Notes: a model not told the origin generated them from the letters alone. DNA of 64,000 nucleotides from an uncultured Collinsella sp. (GCA_938023705.1 CALJDJ010000075.1:15916-79915), one strand, 5' to 3'. Positions 38,376 through 47,839 are shown, counted from the first letter of the stretch. Numbers and translations: made by a program.

Positions 38376-40336
38376 CTGCGCGTGAGCTTGTCGAGTGTCC
38401 CGTTGTCGTTGGAACAGCAGGACACGTCGACCACGGAAAGTCGGCCCTTATCGAGGCGCTGACCGGCAAAAATCCCGACCGTCTGGAGGTCGAACGGCGC
38501 CGAGGCATGACCACTGAGCTCGGCTTTGGCGAGCTCGAGCTTCCCAGCGACAAGCTTGTCGGCTTGGTTGACGTGCCCGGGCATGCGCACTACCTGCGCG
38601 CGATGGTACAGGGTGCCACCGGCGTGGACGTTGCGTTGCTGGTGGTTTCTGCCGTTGAGGGCGTGATGCCGCAAACCCGCGAACACGTCCGCGTGCTGGA
38701 GCTGTTGGGCGTGAGGCGCATGGTCGTCGCGCTCACGATGCGCGATTTGGCCGACGACGAGATTGCCACGCTGGCGGAGCTCGATGTCGAGGCGTTTCTT
38801 GACGGGACCGTGTTTGCGGGTGCCTCGATAGTGCCGGTGTCCTCCAAGACGGGCGAGGGCCTGGACGAGCTGCTTGCGGTGCTCGATAACGCGGTCTGCT
38901 CGTGCTGGTCGGAGCATCTGGAGGCGACCGCTGGCTCGGGCGCCGCGCCCCGTCTTCCCATCGACCGTTGCTTTAGCATCCGCGGCACCGGAACCGTCGT
39001 GACGGGTACGCTGCACGACGGTCCCGTTTCGGTTGGCGATGAGCTCGTTGCGCTGCCGTCGCAAACGAGCTGTCGCGTGCGCGGGGTGCAGGTTCACGGG
39101 GATACCCAGTGCGCGGTTCCCGGCCAGCGTGTCGCCCTGAACCTGGTGGGCGATGGCGTGGCGGGCCTCAAGCGCGGCGAGATGCTCGGCGTCGAGGGTC
39201 GCGTGGGCCAGACGCTGCGCTTTTTGATGCAACTGACATATGTGGGGCGCGATGGCGTGCGAGCCGGCGTTCTTGCTTCGGGTACACGCGTGCACGTTAT
39301 GGCGGGCACGGCCGAGGTGCTCGGCCGCATTATGCTTTTAGACGACGAGCCGCCTATTGCGGTCGGCGAGACGCGTGTGGTGCAGGTGCGCCTGGAACGG
39401 CCGCTGCCGTTGCGCGCCGGCGATCATGCCGTCATTCTGTCGTATTCGCCGATTTCGCTGCTTGGCGGCGGACGCGTCCTGCTATCGCGCTGTCGCCGCG
39501 CGCGGGTCCTGTCGGCGGGGGAGCGCGCGTTGTATGCGGCGCTTGAGACCGGAGATGTCGCGGACGGCGTACGCGCGTGGCTGGCGCTGCAAACGCTGCC
39601 TGTTGCTGCTGCCGGTGTTGCCGCAGCGCTCGATCTTGTTACCGGCGAGGTCGAGATCGTTTTGCGTGGGCTTGTGGACCAGACTGCCGTGTGCGAGCTT
39701 GCCGCGGGCGATGCGGTGTTCTACGCAGATGCCTCGGCTCTCGATACTGCAATGGATGTGCTGGCTGCCGCCTTGTCCTCGATGCACGCGGCGGCTCCCA
39801 AAGAGATCGGCTTTACGTCCGGTGCGGTCGCGTATATGGCTTGGCCGGGCACCGGCAACGATGTCGCGATGGCACTTATTGCCGAGGGCTGCGCGCGCGG
39901 CGTGTGCGTCGTCGACGGCGCCGAGGTGTTCGACCCGCATTCCGCCGCCGCGGCGATACGTGTGGTGCGCGAGGCTGGCCGGCGTATCGTTGCCCTGCTG
40001 GACGAGGCCGGTCTTAATGCGCCGACGCTTCCCGAGGTGGGCGAGCAGTTGCAGCTCGATCGCGACACCATGACGCGTGCCCTGCGCGAGCTTTCGCTCA
40101 ACCGCGCGATCGTTAAGATCGAACGCGACGTTGCCTTGTCTGCCGCCGCCGAGGCCCATGCGCGTGAGGTCGTCGCCGCGGCTATCGAGGCCGACGGCGG
40201 CGCTGCCACGACGAGCGTGCTGCGCGAGGCCCTAGGCGTGTCACGCAAGCGCGCCATTAGCATCCTGGAACACCTGGATGCGATGCGTTTTACGACGCTC
40301 GACAAAGAGGCCGGCGGTCTAAGATCCCTGCGCTAG
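38372..40336 (+). CDS. selB: Selenocysteine-specific elongation factor SelB
   Basis: A translation GTPase that delivers Sec-tRNA to UGA codons marked by a SECIS hairpin, 654 residues. The P-loop is GHVDHGKS (residues 17-24), followed by RRGMTTELGFGELEL (switch I), DVPGH (G3) and VSSKTGEG. An EF-Tu-like domain has FSIRGTGTVVTGTL. The C-terminal third holds winged-helix domains that bind SECIS RNA (LNRAIVKIERDVALS and VSRKRAISILEHLDAM). ATG 38372 overlaps the selA stop. tRNA-Sec follows 215 bases later, so the locus carries the complete Sec incorporation set. Confidence 0.95.
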   Translation: MTARELVECPVVVGTAGHVDHGKSALIEALTGKNPDRLEVERRRGMTTELGFGELELPSDKLVGLVDVPGHAHYLRAMVQGATGVDVALLVVSAVEGVMPQTREHVRVLELLGVRRMVVALTMRDLADDEIATLAELDVEAFLDGTVFAGASIVPVSSKTGEGLDELLAVLDNAVCSCWSEHLEATAGSGAAPRLPIDRCFSIRGTGTVVTGTLHDGPVSVGDELVALPSQTSCRVRGVQVHGDTQCAVPGQRVALNLVGDGVAGLKRGEMLGVEGRVGQTLRFLMQLTYVGRDGVRAGVLASGTRVHVMAGTAEVLGRIMLLDDEPPIAVGETRVVQVRLERPLPLRAGDHAVILSYSPISLLGGGRVLLSRCRRARVLSAGERALYAALETGDVADGVRAWLALQTLPVAAAGVAAALDLVTGEVEIVLRGLVDQTAVCELAAGDAVFYADASALDTAMDVLAAALSSMHAAAPKEIGFTSGAVAYMAWPGTGNDVAMALIAEGCARGVCVVDGAEVFDPHSAAAAIRVVREAGRRIVALLDEAGLNAPTLPEVGEQLQLDRDTMTRALRELSLNRAIVKIERDVALSAAAEAHAREVVAAAIEADGGAATTSVLREALGVSRKRAISILEHLDAMRFTTLDKEAGGLRSLR

Positions 40337-40355
40337 GGCTCCGAATCGCCGCTCG

Positions 40356-40513
40356 CCACAAAACCGGCCTATCTACTACGTTTAAGTGACTACCCTCGAC
40401 CATTTCAAAAACCGCAAAAACAAAACCGCAGGTAGATGACTTGCCGATGTTACGAAAAAGTGGGTATGGCTAACCCTTGCTGGTTAAACGTAGTAGATGG
40501 GCCGTTTTCGTGG
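40356..40513. repeat. 158-bp long-palindrome element, copy A
   Basis: The left arm 40356-40385 and right arm 40484-40513 are complementary at 27 of 30 positions (shared core CTACTACGTTTAA). The interior carries GACTACCCTCGACCA, CAAAACCGCAGGTAGA and GACTTGC, shared with copy B at 54674. Both copies are exactly 158 bp. It lies between selB and tRNA-Sec. Confidence 0.8.
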
Positions 40514-40550
40514 CGCGACACTGTGCGTTTGGTAAAATACCGCCACGTTT

Positions 40551-40647
40551 GGGAACGGATGGGCTCCGGTGGGCCCCACGGTCCTCAAAACCGTTGTGAG
40601 GCGTGCAAAACGTCTTGGATGTGTTCGATTCACATACGTTCCCGCCA
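40551..40647 (+). tRNA. selC: tRNA-Sec (anticodon TCA)
   Basis: A 97-base tRNA with the special Sec shape: a long acceptor GGGAACG with CGTTCCC, a 6-bp D stem GGGCTC/GGGCCC, anticodon loop CCTCAAA with TCA, a long variable arm (AGGCGT...ACGTCTT), T-arm ATGTGTTCGATTCACAT and GCCA. A TAAAAT -10-like box lies at 40533-40538. It decodes the UGA in selD and in other selenoproteins outside the window. Confidence 0.96.
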
Positions 40648-40654
40648 ACGCATC

Positions 40655-40694
40655 CTGCCAACCACCACAAAGGTGCCTGTCCTCTTTGTGGTGG
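40655..40694 (+). terminator. Hairpin after tRNA-Sec
   Basis: CCACCACAAAGG and CTTTGTGGTGG form an 11-bp stem just downstream of tRNA-Sec. No T tract follows, so it may act as a 3'-processing or pausing element rather than a strong terminator. The rest of the gap to gdhA (to 40909) shows only a GC-rich inverted repeat (CGCGGCGC...GGCGCCGCG, about 40854-40875) in the gdhA leader. Confidence 0.5.
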
Positions 40695-40909
40695 TATGGA
40701 CCATGTGGACGAAACAGCTTCGAAACACGCGATTTGTACGTCGGGTGCTCAAAAACGCTTCTACCTGCATCGTAATCAAAACGAAACATCTGCTCGTCGG
40801 CTTATGCGAAACTTTGCTGCAACAGTGCGATATTATCCATACTCGATAAAGCTCGCGGCGCATGGGGCGCCGCGAACGACACCTTTCTTTTCCATCAATT
40901 GGAGGAAGC

Positions 40910-42265
40910 ATGAGCTACACGCAGAAAGTTCTCGACGAGCTCAAGGCCCGCTATCCCGAGCAGCCTGAGTTCATCCAGGCCGCGACCGAGATCCTCGGCA
41001 CCATCCAGCCGGCGCTCGACGCCCATCCCGAGTACGAGGAGGCCGCCCTGCTTGAGCGCCTCGTCGAGCCCGAGCGCATCGTTATGTTCCGTGTCCCCTG
41101 GGTCGATGACCAGGGCAAGGTCCAGGTCAACCGCGGCTACCGCGTCGAGTTCAACTCTGCCATTGGACCCTACAAGGGCGGCCTGCGCTTTAACCCGACG
41201 GTCACCCTTGGCATGCTCAAGTTCCTGGGCTTGGAGCAGATCCTCAAGAACAGCCTGACCACCCTGCCCATGGGCGGCGGCAAGGGCGGCTCCGACTTTG
41301 ACCCCAAGGGCAAGTCCAACAACGAGATAATGCACTTCTGCCAGTCCTTCATGACCGAGCTCTATCGCCATATTGGCCCCAACACCGACGTTCCCGCCGG
41401 CGACCTGGGCGTTGGCGGCCGCGAGGTTGCCTACATGTTCGGTCAGTACAAGCGCCTGACCAACGAGTGGACCGGCGTCCTTACCGGCAAGGGCCTCTCC
41501 TTTGGCGGCTCGCTCGCCCGTACCGAGGCCACCGGCTACGGTCTGGTCTACTTTGTGGACGAGTACCTCAAGAGCCGCGGTGAGTCCTTCGAGGGCAAGA
41601 ACGTCGTCGTTCACGGCTCCGGTAACGTCGCCATCTACGCGGTCCAGAAGGTCGCCCAGCTCGGCGGCAAGGTGCTGGCCTGCTCCGATACCCACGGCTG
41701 GGTCGAGGATCCCGACGGCATCGACTACTCCGTGCTCGAGCACGTCTACAACCAGAAGCGCTCCGGCCACGACAAGGGCGTCACGCTCGCCATGTACGTT
41801 GACGAGAAGCCCGGTGCCGTGTGGCACGAGGGCGACGGCCGCGGCGTGTGGGAGCTGCCCTGCGACATCGCGCTGCCCTGCGCTCGCGAGAACACGCTGC
41901 TGCTCGAGGACGCCCAGGCGCTCGTCGCCAATGGCTGCAAGGTGGTCGGCGAGGGCGCGAACATGCCCACGACCATCGAGGCCACGACCTACTTCCAGGA
42001 GAACGGCGTCGCCTTTATGCCCGGTAAGGCTGCCAACGCCGGCGGCGTGCTCGTGTCCGGCCTCGAGATGAGCCAGAACGCCGAGCACCTGTCCTGGACC
42101 TTCGAGGAGGTCGACGGCAAGCTCGAGCAGCTCATGCGCGGCATGTTCCACAACGTGGACGACACCGCCAAGGAGTATGGCCAGGAGGGCAACTTTGTCA
42201 TGGGCGCCAACATCGCCGGCTTCCTGAAGGTCGCCGACGCCATGCTCGCTCAGGGCGTCTGCTAA
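40910..42265 (+). CDS. gdhA: NADP-type glutamate dehydrogenase
   Basis: A 451-residue hexameric-type (family S50 I) glutamate dehydrogenase linking 2-oxoglutarate, ammonia and glutamate. The active-site stretch LPMGGGKGGSDFDPKGKS with its catalytic lysine, PAGDLGVGGREVAYMFGQY and the dinucleotide-binding VVHGSGNVAIYAVQKV are all present. Cofactor choice is inferred from length and similarity to NADP enzymes. ATG 40910 follows GGAGGAAG. Strong codon bias (nearly all C/G third positions) suggests high expression. It ends with a clear terminator. Confidence 0.94.
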   Translation: MSYTQKVLDELKARYPEQPEFIQAATEILGTIQPALDAHPEYEEAALLERLVEPERIVMFRVPWVDDQGKVQVNRGYRVEFNSAIGPYKGGLRFNPTVTLGMLKFLGLEQILKNSLTTLPMGGGKGGSDFDPKGKSNNEIMHFCQSFMTELYRHIGPNTDVPAGDLGVGGREVAYMFGQYKRLTNEWTGVLTGKGLSFGGSLARTEATGYGLVYFVDEYLKSRGESFEGKNVVVHGSGNVAIYAVQKVAQLGGKVLACSDTHGWVEDPDGIDYSVLEHVYNQKRSGHDKGVTLAMYVDEKPGAVWHEGDGRGVWELPCDIALPCARENTLLLEDAQALVANGCKVVGEGANMPTTIEATTYFQENGVAFMPGKAANAGGVLVSGLEMSQNAEHLSWTFEEVDGKLEQLMRGMFHNVDDTAKEYGQEGNFVMGANIAGFLKVADAMLAQGVC

Positions 42266-42307
42266 ATTCAGCTTGACATAGCTCCGTACAGCACCCGCTG
42301 ATGCGCT

Positions 42308-42341
42308 AAGGCTCCCGACCATATCGGCCGGGAGCCTTTTT
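42308..42341 (+). terminator. Terminator after gdhA
   Basis: AAGGCTCCCG (42308-42317) pairs with CGGGAGCCTT (42329-42338), an 11-base loop, with a T5 tract ending at 42341. Confidence 0.92.
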
Positions 42342-42416
42342 CTATGGTGGTGAGGGTCGTGCGCCCTCGTTTGGTACACTAAGAGGTACTGGACAAGTGA
42401 AGAGATGGGGGAGAAC

Positions 42417-43319
42417 GTGCTCAAGTTCGGTACCTACGTCCGTGTTGGAAACGCGGCCGAAGCCTATGAGCTCTTGCAGAAGAACCGCAACAACAAGATT
42501 GTGGGCGGCGGCATCTGGATGCGCCTGGGTTCGCGTCGTGTGGCGACGGCGATTGACCTTTCGGCCTGCGGACTCGATCAGATCGAGGAGACCGAGACCG
42601 AGTTTCGCATCGGTGCCATGTGCACCCTGCGCCAGCTCGAGCGCCATGCCGAGCTCAACGCGCTTGTCAACAATGTCTTCGAGTTCGCCGTTCACGATAT
42701 CGTGGGCGTGCAGCTGCGCAATACCGCCACGGTGGGCGGCAGCATCTATGGCCGCTTTGGCTTCTCGGACGTTCTCTCCGCCTTCCTCGCGCTCGACTCT
42801 TACGTTGAGCTGACGGGTGCCGGCCGTGTGCCGCTCGCCGAGTTCGTGGACATGAGCTATGTGCGCGACGTGATCGAGCACGTCGTGGTCGTCAAGCACG
42901 ATTACCGCGCGAGCTACGAGGCCGTGCGCAAGGCTGCGACCGACTTCCCCTCGCTCAACGTCACCGCCGCCTGGTGGGACAACACCTGGCACATCACCGT
43001 GGGCGCCCGCCCGCTGCGCGCGACCTTGCTGCAGGGCGAGGCATGTGGCCTCACCAGCGAGCAGCCTTCCGAGGACGAGCTGCGCGCCCTGGCCGTGTCC
43101 GTACGCGCGTTGAGCTATGGCACCAACCTGTGGGGCTCGGCCGACTACCGCCGCCGCGTCTCGGCCCCGCTTGCCGTGCAGGCCGTTCGCCGCGCCGCTG
43201 GCATCGAGCTTTCGGCCGCGCTTGCCCGCGAGCTCGAGACCGTGCAGATCCCCAAGTTCGCCACGGACGAGTATTCCTGCCGCCGCGTGCCCGGCGTCGA
43301 TTCTAGCGAGGTGCGCTAA
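42417..43319 (+). CDS. Molybdenum hydroxylase FAD-binding subunit
   Basis: A 300-residue FAD-binding subunit of the xanthine dehydrogenase family, passing electrons from the iron-sulfur clusters to its acceptor. KNRNNKIVGGGIWMRLG fits the first FAD pyrophosphate loop (diverged from GGT), IGAMCTLRQLE and LRNTATVGGSIYGRFGFSD the second. The C-terminal CO-dehydrogenase-flavoprotein domain is present. GTG 42417 has GGGGGAG just upstream; ATG 42405, four codons earlier, is the alternative. A TGGTACACT extended -10 ends at 42380. Its stop overlaps the next start (TAATG), so the two subunits are coupled. Confidence 0.85.
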   Translation: MLKFGTYVRVGNAAEAYELLQKNRNNKIVGGGIWMRLGSRRVATAIDLSACGLDQIEETETEFRIGAMCTLRQLERHAELNALVNNVFEFAVHDIVGVQLRNTATVGGSIYGRFGFSDVLSAFLALDSYVELTGAGRVPLAEFVDMSYVRDVIEHVVVVKHDYRASYEAVRKAATDFPSLNVTAAWWDNTWHITVGARPLRATLLQGEACGLTSEQPSEDELRALAVSVRALSYGTNLWGSADYRRRVSAPLAVQAVRRAAGIELSAALARELETVQIPKFATDEYSCRRVPGVDSSEVR

Positions 43320-46150
43320 TGGCTGCCAAACTCATCGATCTTTCCTTTACGCTCAACGGCCGCAAGGTCAAGGTTCAGATTGCCCCTGACACCATGCTCT
43401 TTTCGCTTTTGCGTGAGCAGGGTTGCGCGTCGGTGCGCTGCGCCTGCGAAACCACCAACTGCGGTCTGTGCACGGTGTGGCTCGACGGCGACCCGGTGCT
43501 GAGCTGCTCGGTTCCCGCCGCGCGCGTCGAGGGCCATACCATCACCACGCTCGAGGGTCTCAAGGCTGAGTCCGAGGCGCTCGCCCGCGCGATGGCTGCC
43601 GAAGGCGCCGAGCAGTGCGGTTTTTGCGCCCCCGGCCTTATCATGAACGTGCTGGCGCTTGCCCGCGCCGCCAAGGAGGACCCGAGCCTCGTCGCCACGC
43701 GCGAGGAACTGTCGCGCCAGCTCGCCGGCAACCTGTGCCGCTGCAGCGGCTACGAGAGCCAGCTGCGCGCCATTGTCCGCTTCCTCAACGAGTCCGGCGT
43801 GCAGGTGGGCTTTGAGATGCCCGAGCTGCCGGTCAACGACACCAGCTGCGACGGTGTCTCGTACAAGCAGATTACCCATAAGCAGCCTAAGAAGGACTCG
43901 AAGGCGCTGCTCGAGGGCCGTCCCGTCTACACGGGCGATATGGTGCCCGCCGGCGCCCTGATCGTCAAACTCAAGCGCAGCCCCTATGCCCGCGCCAAGA
44001 TCCGCTCCATCGATACGTCGCGCGCCCTGAAGGTGCCCGGCGTCGTGGGCGTCTACACTTACGAGGACGTGCCCAAGCGCCGCTTTACTATCGCCGGTCA
44101 GAGCTATCCGCAGCCGAGTCCCTACGACCGCCTGATTCTCGAGAACCTCGTGCGCTATCAAAACGAGGAGGTGGCGATCGTCGCCGCCGAGACCGAGGAG
44201 GCCGCCGACAAGGCGCTCAAGCTCATCAAGGTCGACTACGAGGTGCTCGAGCCGCTGCTCGACTTTACCCAGGCGCTCGATAACGACATCGTGGTCCACC
44301 CCGAGGGCGACGTGACCTTTATGTTCCCGCAGGGCGGCGATGTGCCCCGCAACCTGGTGTGCAGCGGTACCAGCGACTTTGGTGATCTGGACGAGGCCTT
44401 CGCCCAGAGCGACATCGTCTTTGAGCGCACCTACAACAGCCAGGCCACGCAGACCGCGCCCATGGAGACTTTCCGCGCCTTCGCGACGACCGACGCGTTT
44501 GGGCGCATCTCGGTGACCACCTCTACGCAGGTGCCCTTCCACGTGCGCCGCATGGTCGCTCAGTCGCTCGATATTCCGCAGTCGCAGGTGCAGGTCATTA
44601 AGCCGCGCATCGGCGGCGGCTTTGGCTCCAAGCAGACGGGCTGCTGCGAGATCTTCGTGGCATTCGTTACCCAGCAGACCGGCCGTCCGAGCTACTGCTG
44701 CTACACCCGCGAGGAGACCATCACCGCGGGCAACTCGCGCCACCAGATGCAGATGACCGTTAAGCTGGGCGCCATGAACGACGGCACCATCACGGCCATC
44801 GATCTGCACACGCTGTCCAACGCCGGCGCGTACGGCGAGCACGCTACCACGACGATCGGCCTTTCGGGCCACAAGAGCCTGCCGATTTACAACCATGTGA
44901 AGGCGAGCCGCTTTAGCTGGGACGCCGTCTACACCAACACCAACCGCGGCGGCGCGTATCGCGGCTACGGTGCCACCCAGGGCCAGTTTGCCGTGGAGAG
45001 CGCCGTCAACGAGCTCGCCGACATGCTGCACATGGACCCCGCCGACCTGCGCCTTAAGAACATCGTGCGCGAGGGCGAGATCATGCCGCAGTACTACAAC
45101 GAGAAGCTCAACGCCTGCGCGCTCGACCGCTGCCTGCTGCGCGCGATGGACATGATCGGTTGGCGCGACAAGCCGCTAGCCGTCGACCTGGGCGACCGTG
45201 TGCGTGCTCTGGGCTGTGCGCTCACCATGCAGGGCTCGGGCATCTCCAACGTGGATATCGCCGGCATCGACATGCGCTTGGAAGAGGACGGCTTCATTAC
45301 CATCGGCACCGGCGCCACCGATAACGGCATGGGTGTTGACACGATCCTGGCGCAGATTGCCGCCGAGGAGCTGGGCGTTGAGAGCTCGCTGATCGTGGTG
45401 CGCGGCGTGGATACCGACGTATCGCCGTTCGACGCTGGCTCGTACGCGAGCTCGGGTACGTACGTGACGGGCCTTGCCGCCAAGAACGCCGCGACCGAGC
45501 TGCGTGAGAAGATTTGTGCCAAGGCTGCCCAGATGTGGGGCGTGAATGCCGCCGACGTGGTCTTTGATGGTCAGTACGTGCGTCTGTCCGACGAGCGCGC
45601 CGCCCGCGAGCGCGGCCGTTACCTCACGCTGCGCGACTTTGCCAACCTGTGTGTCAAGAACATCGACGGCGGCGACGCGCTGACCTCGCACGCCTCTGCC
45701 TGCCTGCCCGTTTCGCCTCCGCCGTTTATGGCCGGCATTGCCGAGGTCGAGGTCGACAAGGCCACCGGCAAGGTGACCGTGGTGGACTACGCGGCGGCTG
45801 TGGACTGCGGCACCGTGATCAACGAGGCACTCGCGCGCGTCCAGGCCGAGGGCGGCATTGCCCAGGGTATCGGCCACGCGCTCTACGAGATCGTCGAGCA
45901 CGATGACCGCGGCCGTCTGCGCACCGGTAACTTTATGAGCTACAAGTTGCCCACGCGCCTGGATATCGGCAGCATTCGCGTGGCCTTTGAGCCGAGCTAC
46001 GAGCCGACGGGTCCGTTTGGCGCCAAGTCGATCGGCGAGGTCGTCATCAACACGCCGCTCGCCGCTGTGGCATCGGCCGTGGCACACGCCACCGGCCACC
46101 AGGTGCGCTCGCTGCCCATCACACCGGAGAAGGCTCTGCTGGGGGAGTAG
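43319..46150 (+). CDS. Molybdenum hydroxylase, fused [2Fe-2S] and molybdopterin-binding subunit
   Basis: A 943-residue fusion of the small iron-sulfur subunit and the large molybdenum subunit of the xanthine dehydrogenase family. The plant-type ferredoxin cysteines are C43, C48, C51 and C63; the second cluster uses QCGFC and CRCSGY. From about residue 185 the large subunit begins (ALLEGRPVYTGDM), with GGGFGSKQ, AYRGYGATQGQFAVES and the catalytic glutamate in GAKSIGE (E907). Substrate (a purine, nicotinate or other heterocycle) is unknown. The selD-yedF-DUF3343-desulfurase set in this window is the known marker of selenium as a labile cofactor in such enzymes. Terminator downstream. Confidence 0.88.
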   Translation: MAAKLIDLSFTLNGRKVKVQIAPDTMLFSLLREQGCASVRCACETTNCGLCTVWLDGDPVLSCSVPAARVEGHTITTLEGLKAESEALARAMAAEGAEQCGFCAPGLIMNVLALARAAKEDPSLVATREELSRQLAGNLCRCSGYESQLRAIVRFLNESGVQVGFEMPELPVNDTSCDGVSYKQITHKQPKKDSKALLEGRPVYTGDMVPAGALIVKLKRSPYARAKIRSIDTSRALKVPGVVGVYTYEDVPKRRFTIAGQSYPQPSPYDRLILENLVRYQNEEVAIVAAETEEAADKALKLIKVDYEVLEPLLDFTQALDNDIVVHPEGDVTFMFPQGGDVPRNLVCSGTSDFGDLDEAFAQSDIVFERTYNSQATQTAPMETFRAFATTDAFGRISVTTSTQVPFHVRRMVAQSLDIPQSQVQVIKPRIGGGFGSKQTGCCEIFVAFVTQQTGRPSYCCYTREETITAGNSRHQMQMTVKLGAMNDGTITAIDLHTLSNAGAYGEHATTTIGLSGHKSLPIYNHVKASRFSWDAVYTNTNRGGAYRGYGATQGQFAVESAVNELADMLHMDPADLRLKNIVREGEIMPQYYNEKLNACALDRCLLRAMDMIGWRDKPLAVDLGDRVRALGCALTMQGSGISNVDIAGIDMRLEEDGFITIGTGATDNGMGVDTILAQIAAEELGVESSLIVVRGVDTDVSPFDAGSYASSGTYVTGLAAKNAATELREKICAKAAQMWGVNAADVVFDGQYVRLSDERAARERGRYLTLRDFANLCVKNIDGGDALTSHASACLPVSPPPFMAGIAEVEVDKATGKVTVVDYAAAVDCGTVINEALARVQAEGGIAQGIGHALYEIVEHDDRGRLRTGNFMSYKLPTRLDIGSIRVAFEPSYEPTGPFGAKSIGEVVINTPLAAVASAVAHATGHQVRSLPITPEKALLGE

Positions 46151-46174
46151 CGGGTCAGCGAACAAGTCGTAGTT

Positions 46175-46204
46175 GGCGGGACGGGACAACTCGCCCCGCC
46201 TTTT
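46175..46204 (+). terminator. Terminator after the molybdenum hydroxylase genes
   Basis: GGCGGG (46175-46180) pairs with CCCGCC (46195-46200), followed by TTTT. Confidence 0.75.
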
Positions 46205-46290
46205 GCACTCGTGGTGAGGTCGTGAGCCTGTAAAAGGTGTGCGTGCGCTTGCCGCTCGTATCTGCTATCATTCCTAATCTGTGCGCTCAT

Positions 46291-46374
46291 GCGGGCGTGG
46301 CGGAATTGGTAGACGCGCCAGATTTAGGTTCTGGTGGGATTCCCGTGAAGGTTCGAGTCCTTTCGCCCGCACCA
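46291..46374 (+). tRNA. tRNA-Leu (anticodon TAG)
   Basis: An 84-base class-II tRNA: acceptor GCGGGCG with CGCCCGC, anticodon loop TTTAGGT with TAG, a long variable arm (TGGGATTCCCGTG), T-arm AGGTTCGAGTCCT, and an encoded CCA. Confidence 0.95.
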
Positions 46375-46462
46375 ACGCATCTGCGTCGGCTTCGGCCGTC
46401 GCGACTCTTTGTTGCATAAAGGTACCAGCACCTCAGATAAGCTGGGCAGTATGAGGAGGAAC

Positions 46463-47764
46463 GTGTTGAACATCACCGCTTCTGACGTCAAGGACGCCAA
46501 GCTCACCGCTACGGTCACCATCCCGGCCGCCGACGTCGACGCCGCGATCAAGAAGGCCTACAAGGACACCGCCAAGAAGTACCGCTTCCCGGGCTTCCGC
46601 GCCGGCAAGGCTCCCCGTCCGGTCATCGATTCCGCTCTTGGCGCCGAGGCTACCCTCGCTCAGGCCACTAACGACCTGATCGCCGCCAACGAGCCCGCCG
46701 TCCTCAACGAGCTGGACATCGTCCCCACCAAGAACGGTGACTACAAGGAGCTCGACCTCGCCAAGGATCACGAGGACTACACCTACACCGTCGAGTTCTC
46801 CCTGCGTCCTGCTGCCGAGCTCTCTTCCTTCGACGCCGTCGAGATCGAGATGCCCCCTGCGGAGGTCACCGAGTCCGAGATCAACAACCAGGTCGAGATG
46901 CTCCTCAACTACCGTGCCACCTTCGAGGACGTCGAGGGCCGCGCTGTCGAGGCTGACGACTATGTGACCGTCGATCTCAAGGCCGTCGAGAACGCCGACA
47001 ACTTTGCCGCCGAGGGCCGCATGCTCATCGCCGGTAGCGACAGCAACCCCAAGGAGTTCAACGAGGCTCTGATCGGCGCCAACGTTGACGACGTCAAGTC
47101 CGTCACCTGGACCGACGAGGCCGAGGAGGGCGAGGAGGCCGAGACCCACACCGTCGAGGTCACCGTCAAGGGCATCAAGGTCCGCAACACCCCCGAGCTC
47201 ACCGACGAGCTCGTTAAGTCCGACTTTGGCTTCGACAGCATCGACGCTATGCGCGACGCCATCAAGATCGAGATCGAGCAGGACAAGGCTTCCCGCCTCC
47301 CGGCCGAGAAGGAGAACCGTTGCGTCTCCGCTCTCGCCGAGCGCCTGCAGCTCGACGAGATGGACGCCGACTACGAGCAGTCCGTCTTTGAGGAGCTTGG
47401 CCAGAACTTCCTGTCCAACCTCGCTGCCCGCGGCATGACGCTGGACACCTGGCTGCCCGCTTCCGGCCTGACCATGGAGCAGTTCATCGGCGACCTGCAC
47501 AAGCAGGCCAACGACGTTGCCCGTGAGTCCCTGGCGCTCGACGCCCTCGCCCGTGAGCTCAAGATTGAGGTCACCGAGGACGACATCAACGCCGAGTTCG
47601 AGAAGGCCGGCGTCAAGGACGTCGAGGCTTCCAAGGCCGAGTTCATCGCCGATGGCCGCATGCCTGCCGTCCGCGAGTCCATCCGTCGCTCCAAGGCCGT
47701 CGATCACCTGGTCGAGAACGCCAAGGTGACCGAGGTCGACGAGACCGCCAAGGACGCCGAGTAA
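46463..47764 (+). CDS. tig: Trigger factor
   Basis: A ribosome-bound chaperone and prolyl isomerase, 433 residues. The ribosome-binding tail contains YRFPGFRAGKAPRPVID (the GFRxGKxP signature). The FKBP-like domain follows (AVEADDYVTVDLKAV). The C-terminal helical chaperone arms begin about residue 240. GTG 46463 (or TTG 46466) follows GAGGAGGA (46453-46460). ATG 46451 overlaps the ribosome site and is less likely. Codon use is strongly biased, as for an abundant protein. It is upstream of clpP-clpX, a common bacterial order. Confidence 0.93.
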   Translation: MLNITASDVKDAKLTATVTIPAADVDAAIKKAYKDTAKKYRFPGFRAGKAPRPVIDSALGAEATLAQATNDLIAANEPAVLNELDIVPTKNGDYKELDLAKDHEDYTYTVEFSLRPAAELSSFDAVEIEMPPAEVTESEINNQVEMLLNYRATFEDVEGRAVEADDYVTVDLKAVENADNFAAEGRMLIAGSDSNPKEFNEALIGANVDDVKSVTWTDEAEEGEEAETHTVEVTVKGIKVRNTPELTDELVKSDFGFDSIDAMRDAIKIEIEQDKASRLPAEKENRCVSALAERLQLDEMDADYEQSVFEELGQNFLSNLAARGMTLDTWLPASGLTMEQFIGDLHKQANDVARESLALDALARELKIEVTEDDINAEFEKAGVKDVEASKAEFIADGRMPAVRESIRRSKAVDHLVENAKVTEVDETAKDAE

Positions 47765-47839
47765 TTCTCGCCACCTTGTCCACGAGCGCATGCATGCGCC
47801 CGTGATGGGGTAAAGTTATAAGCCGGTTATCCGGTTGCT

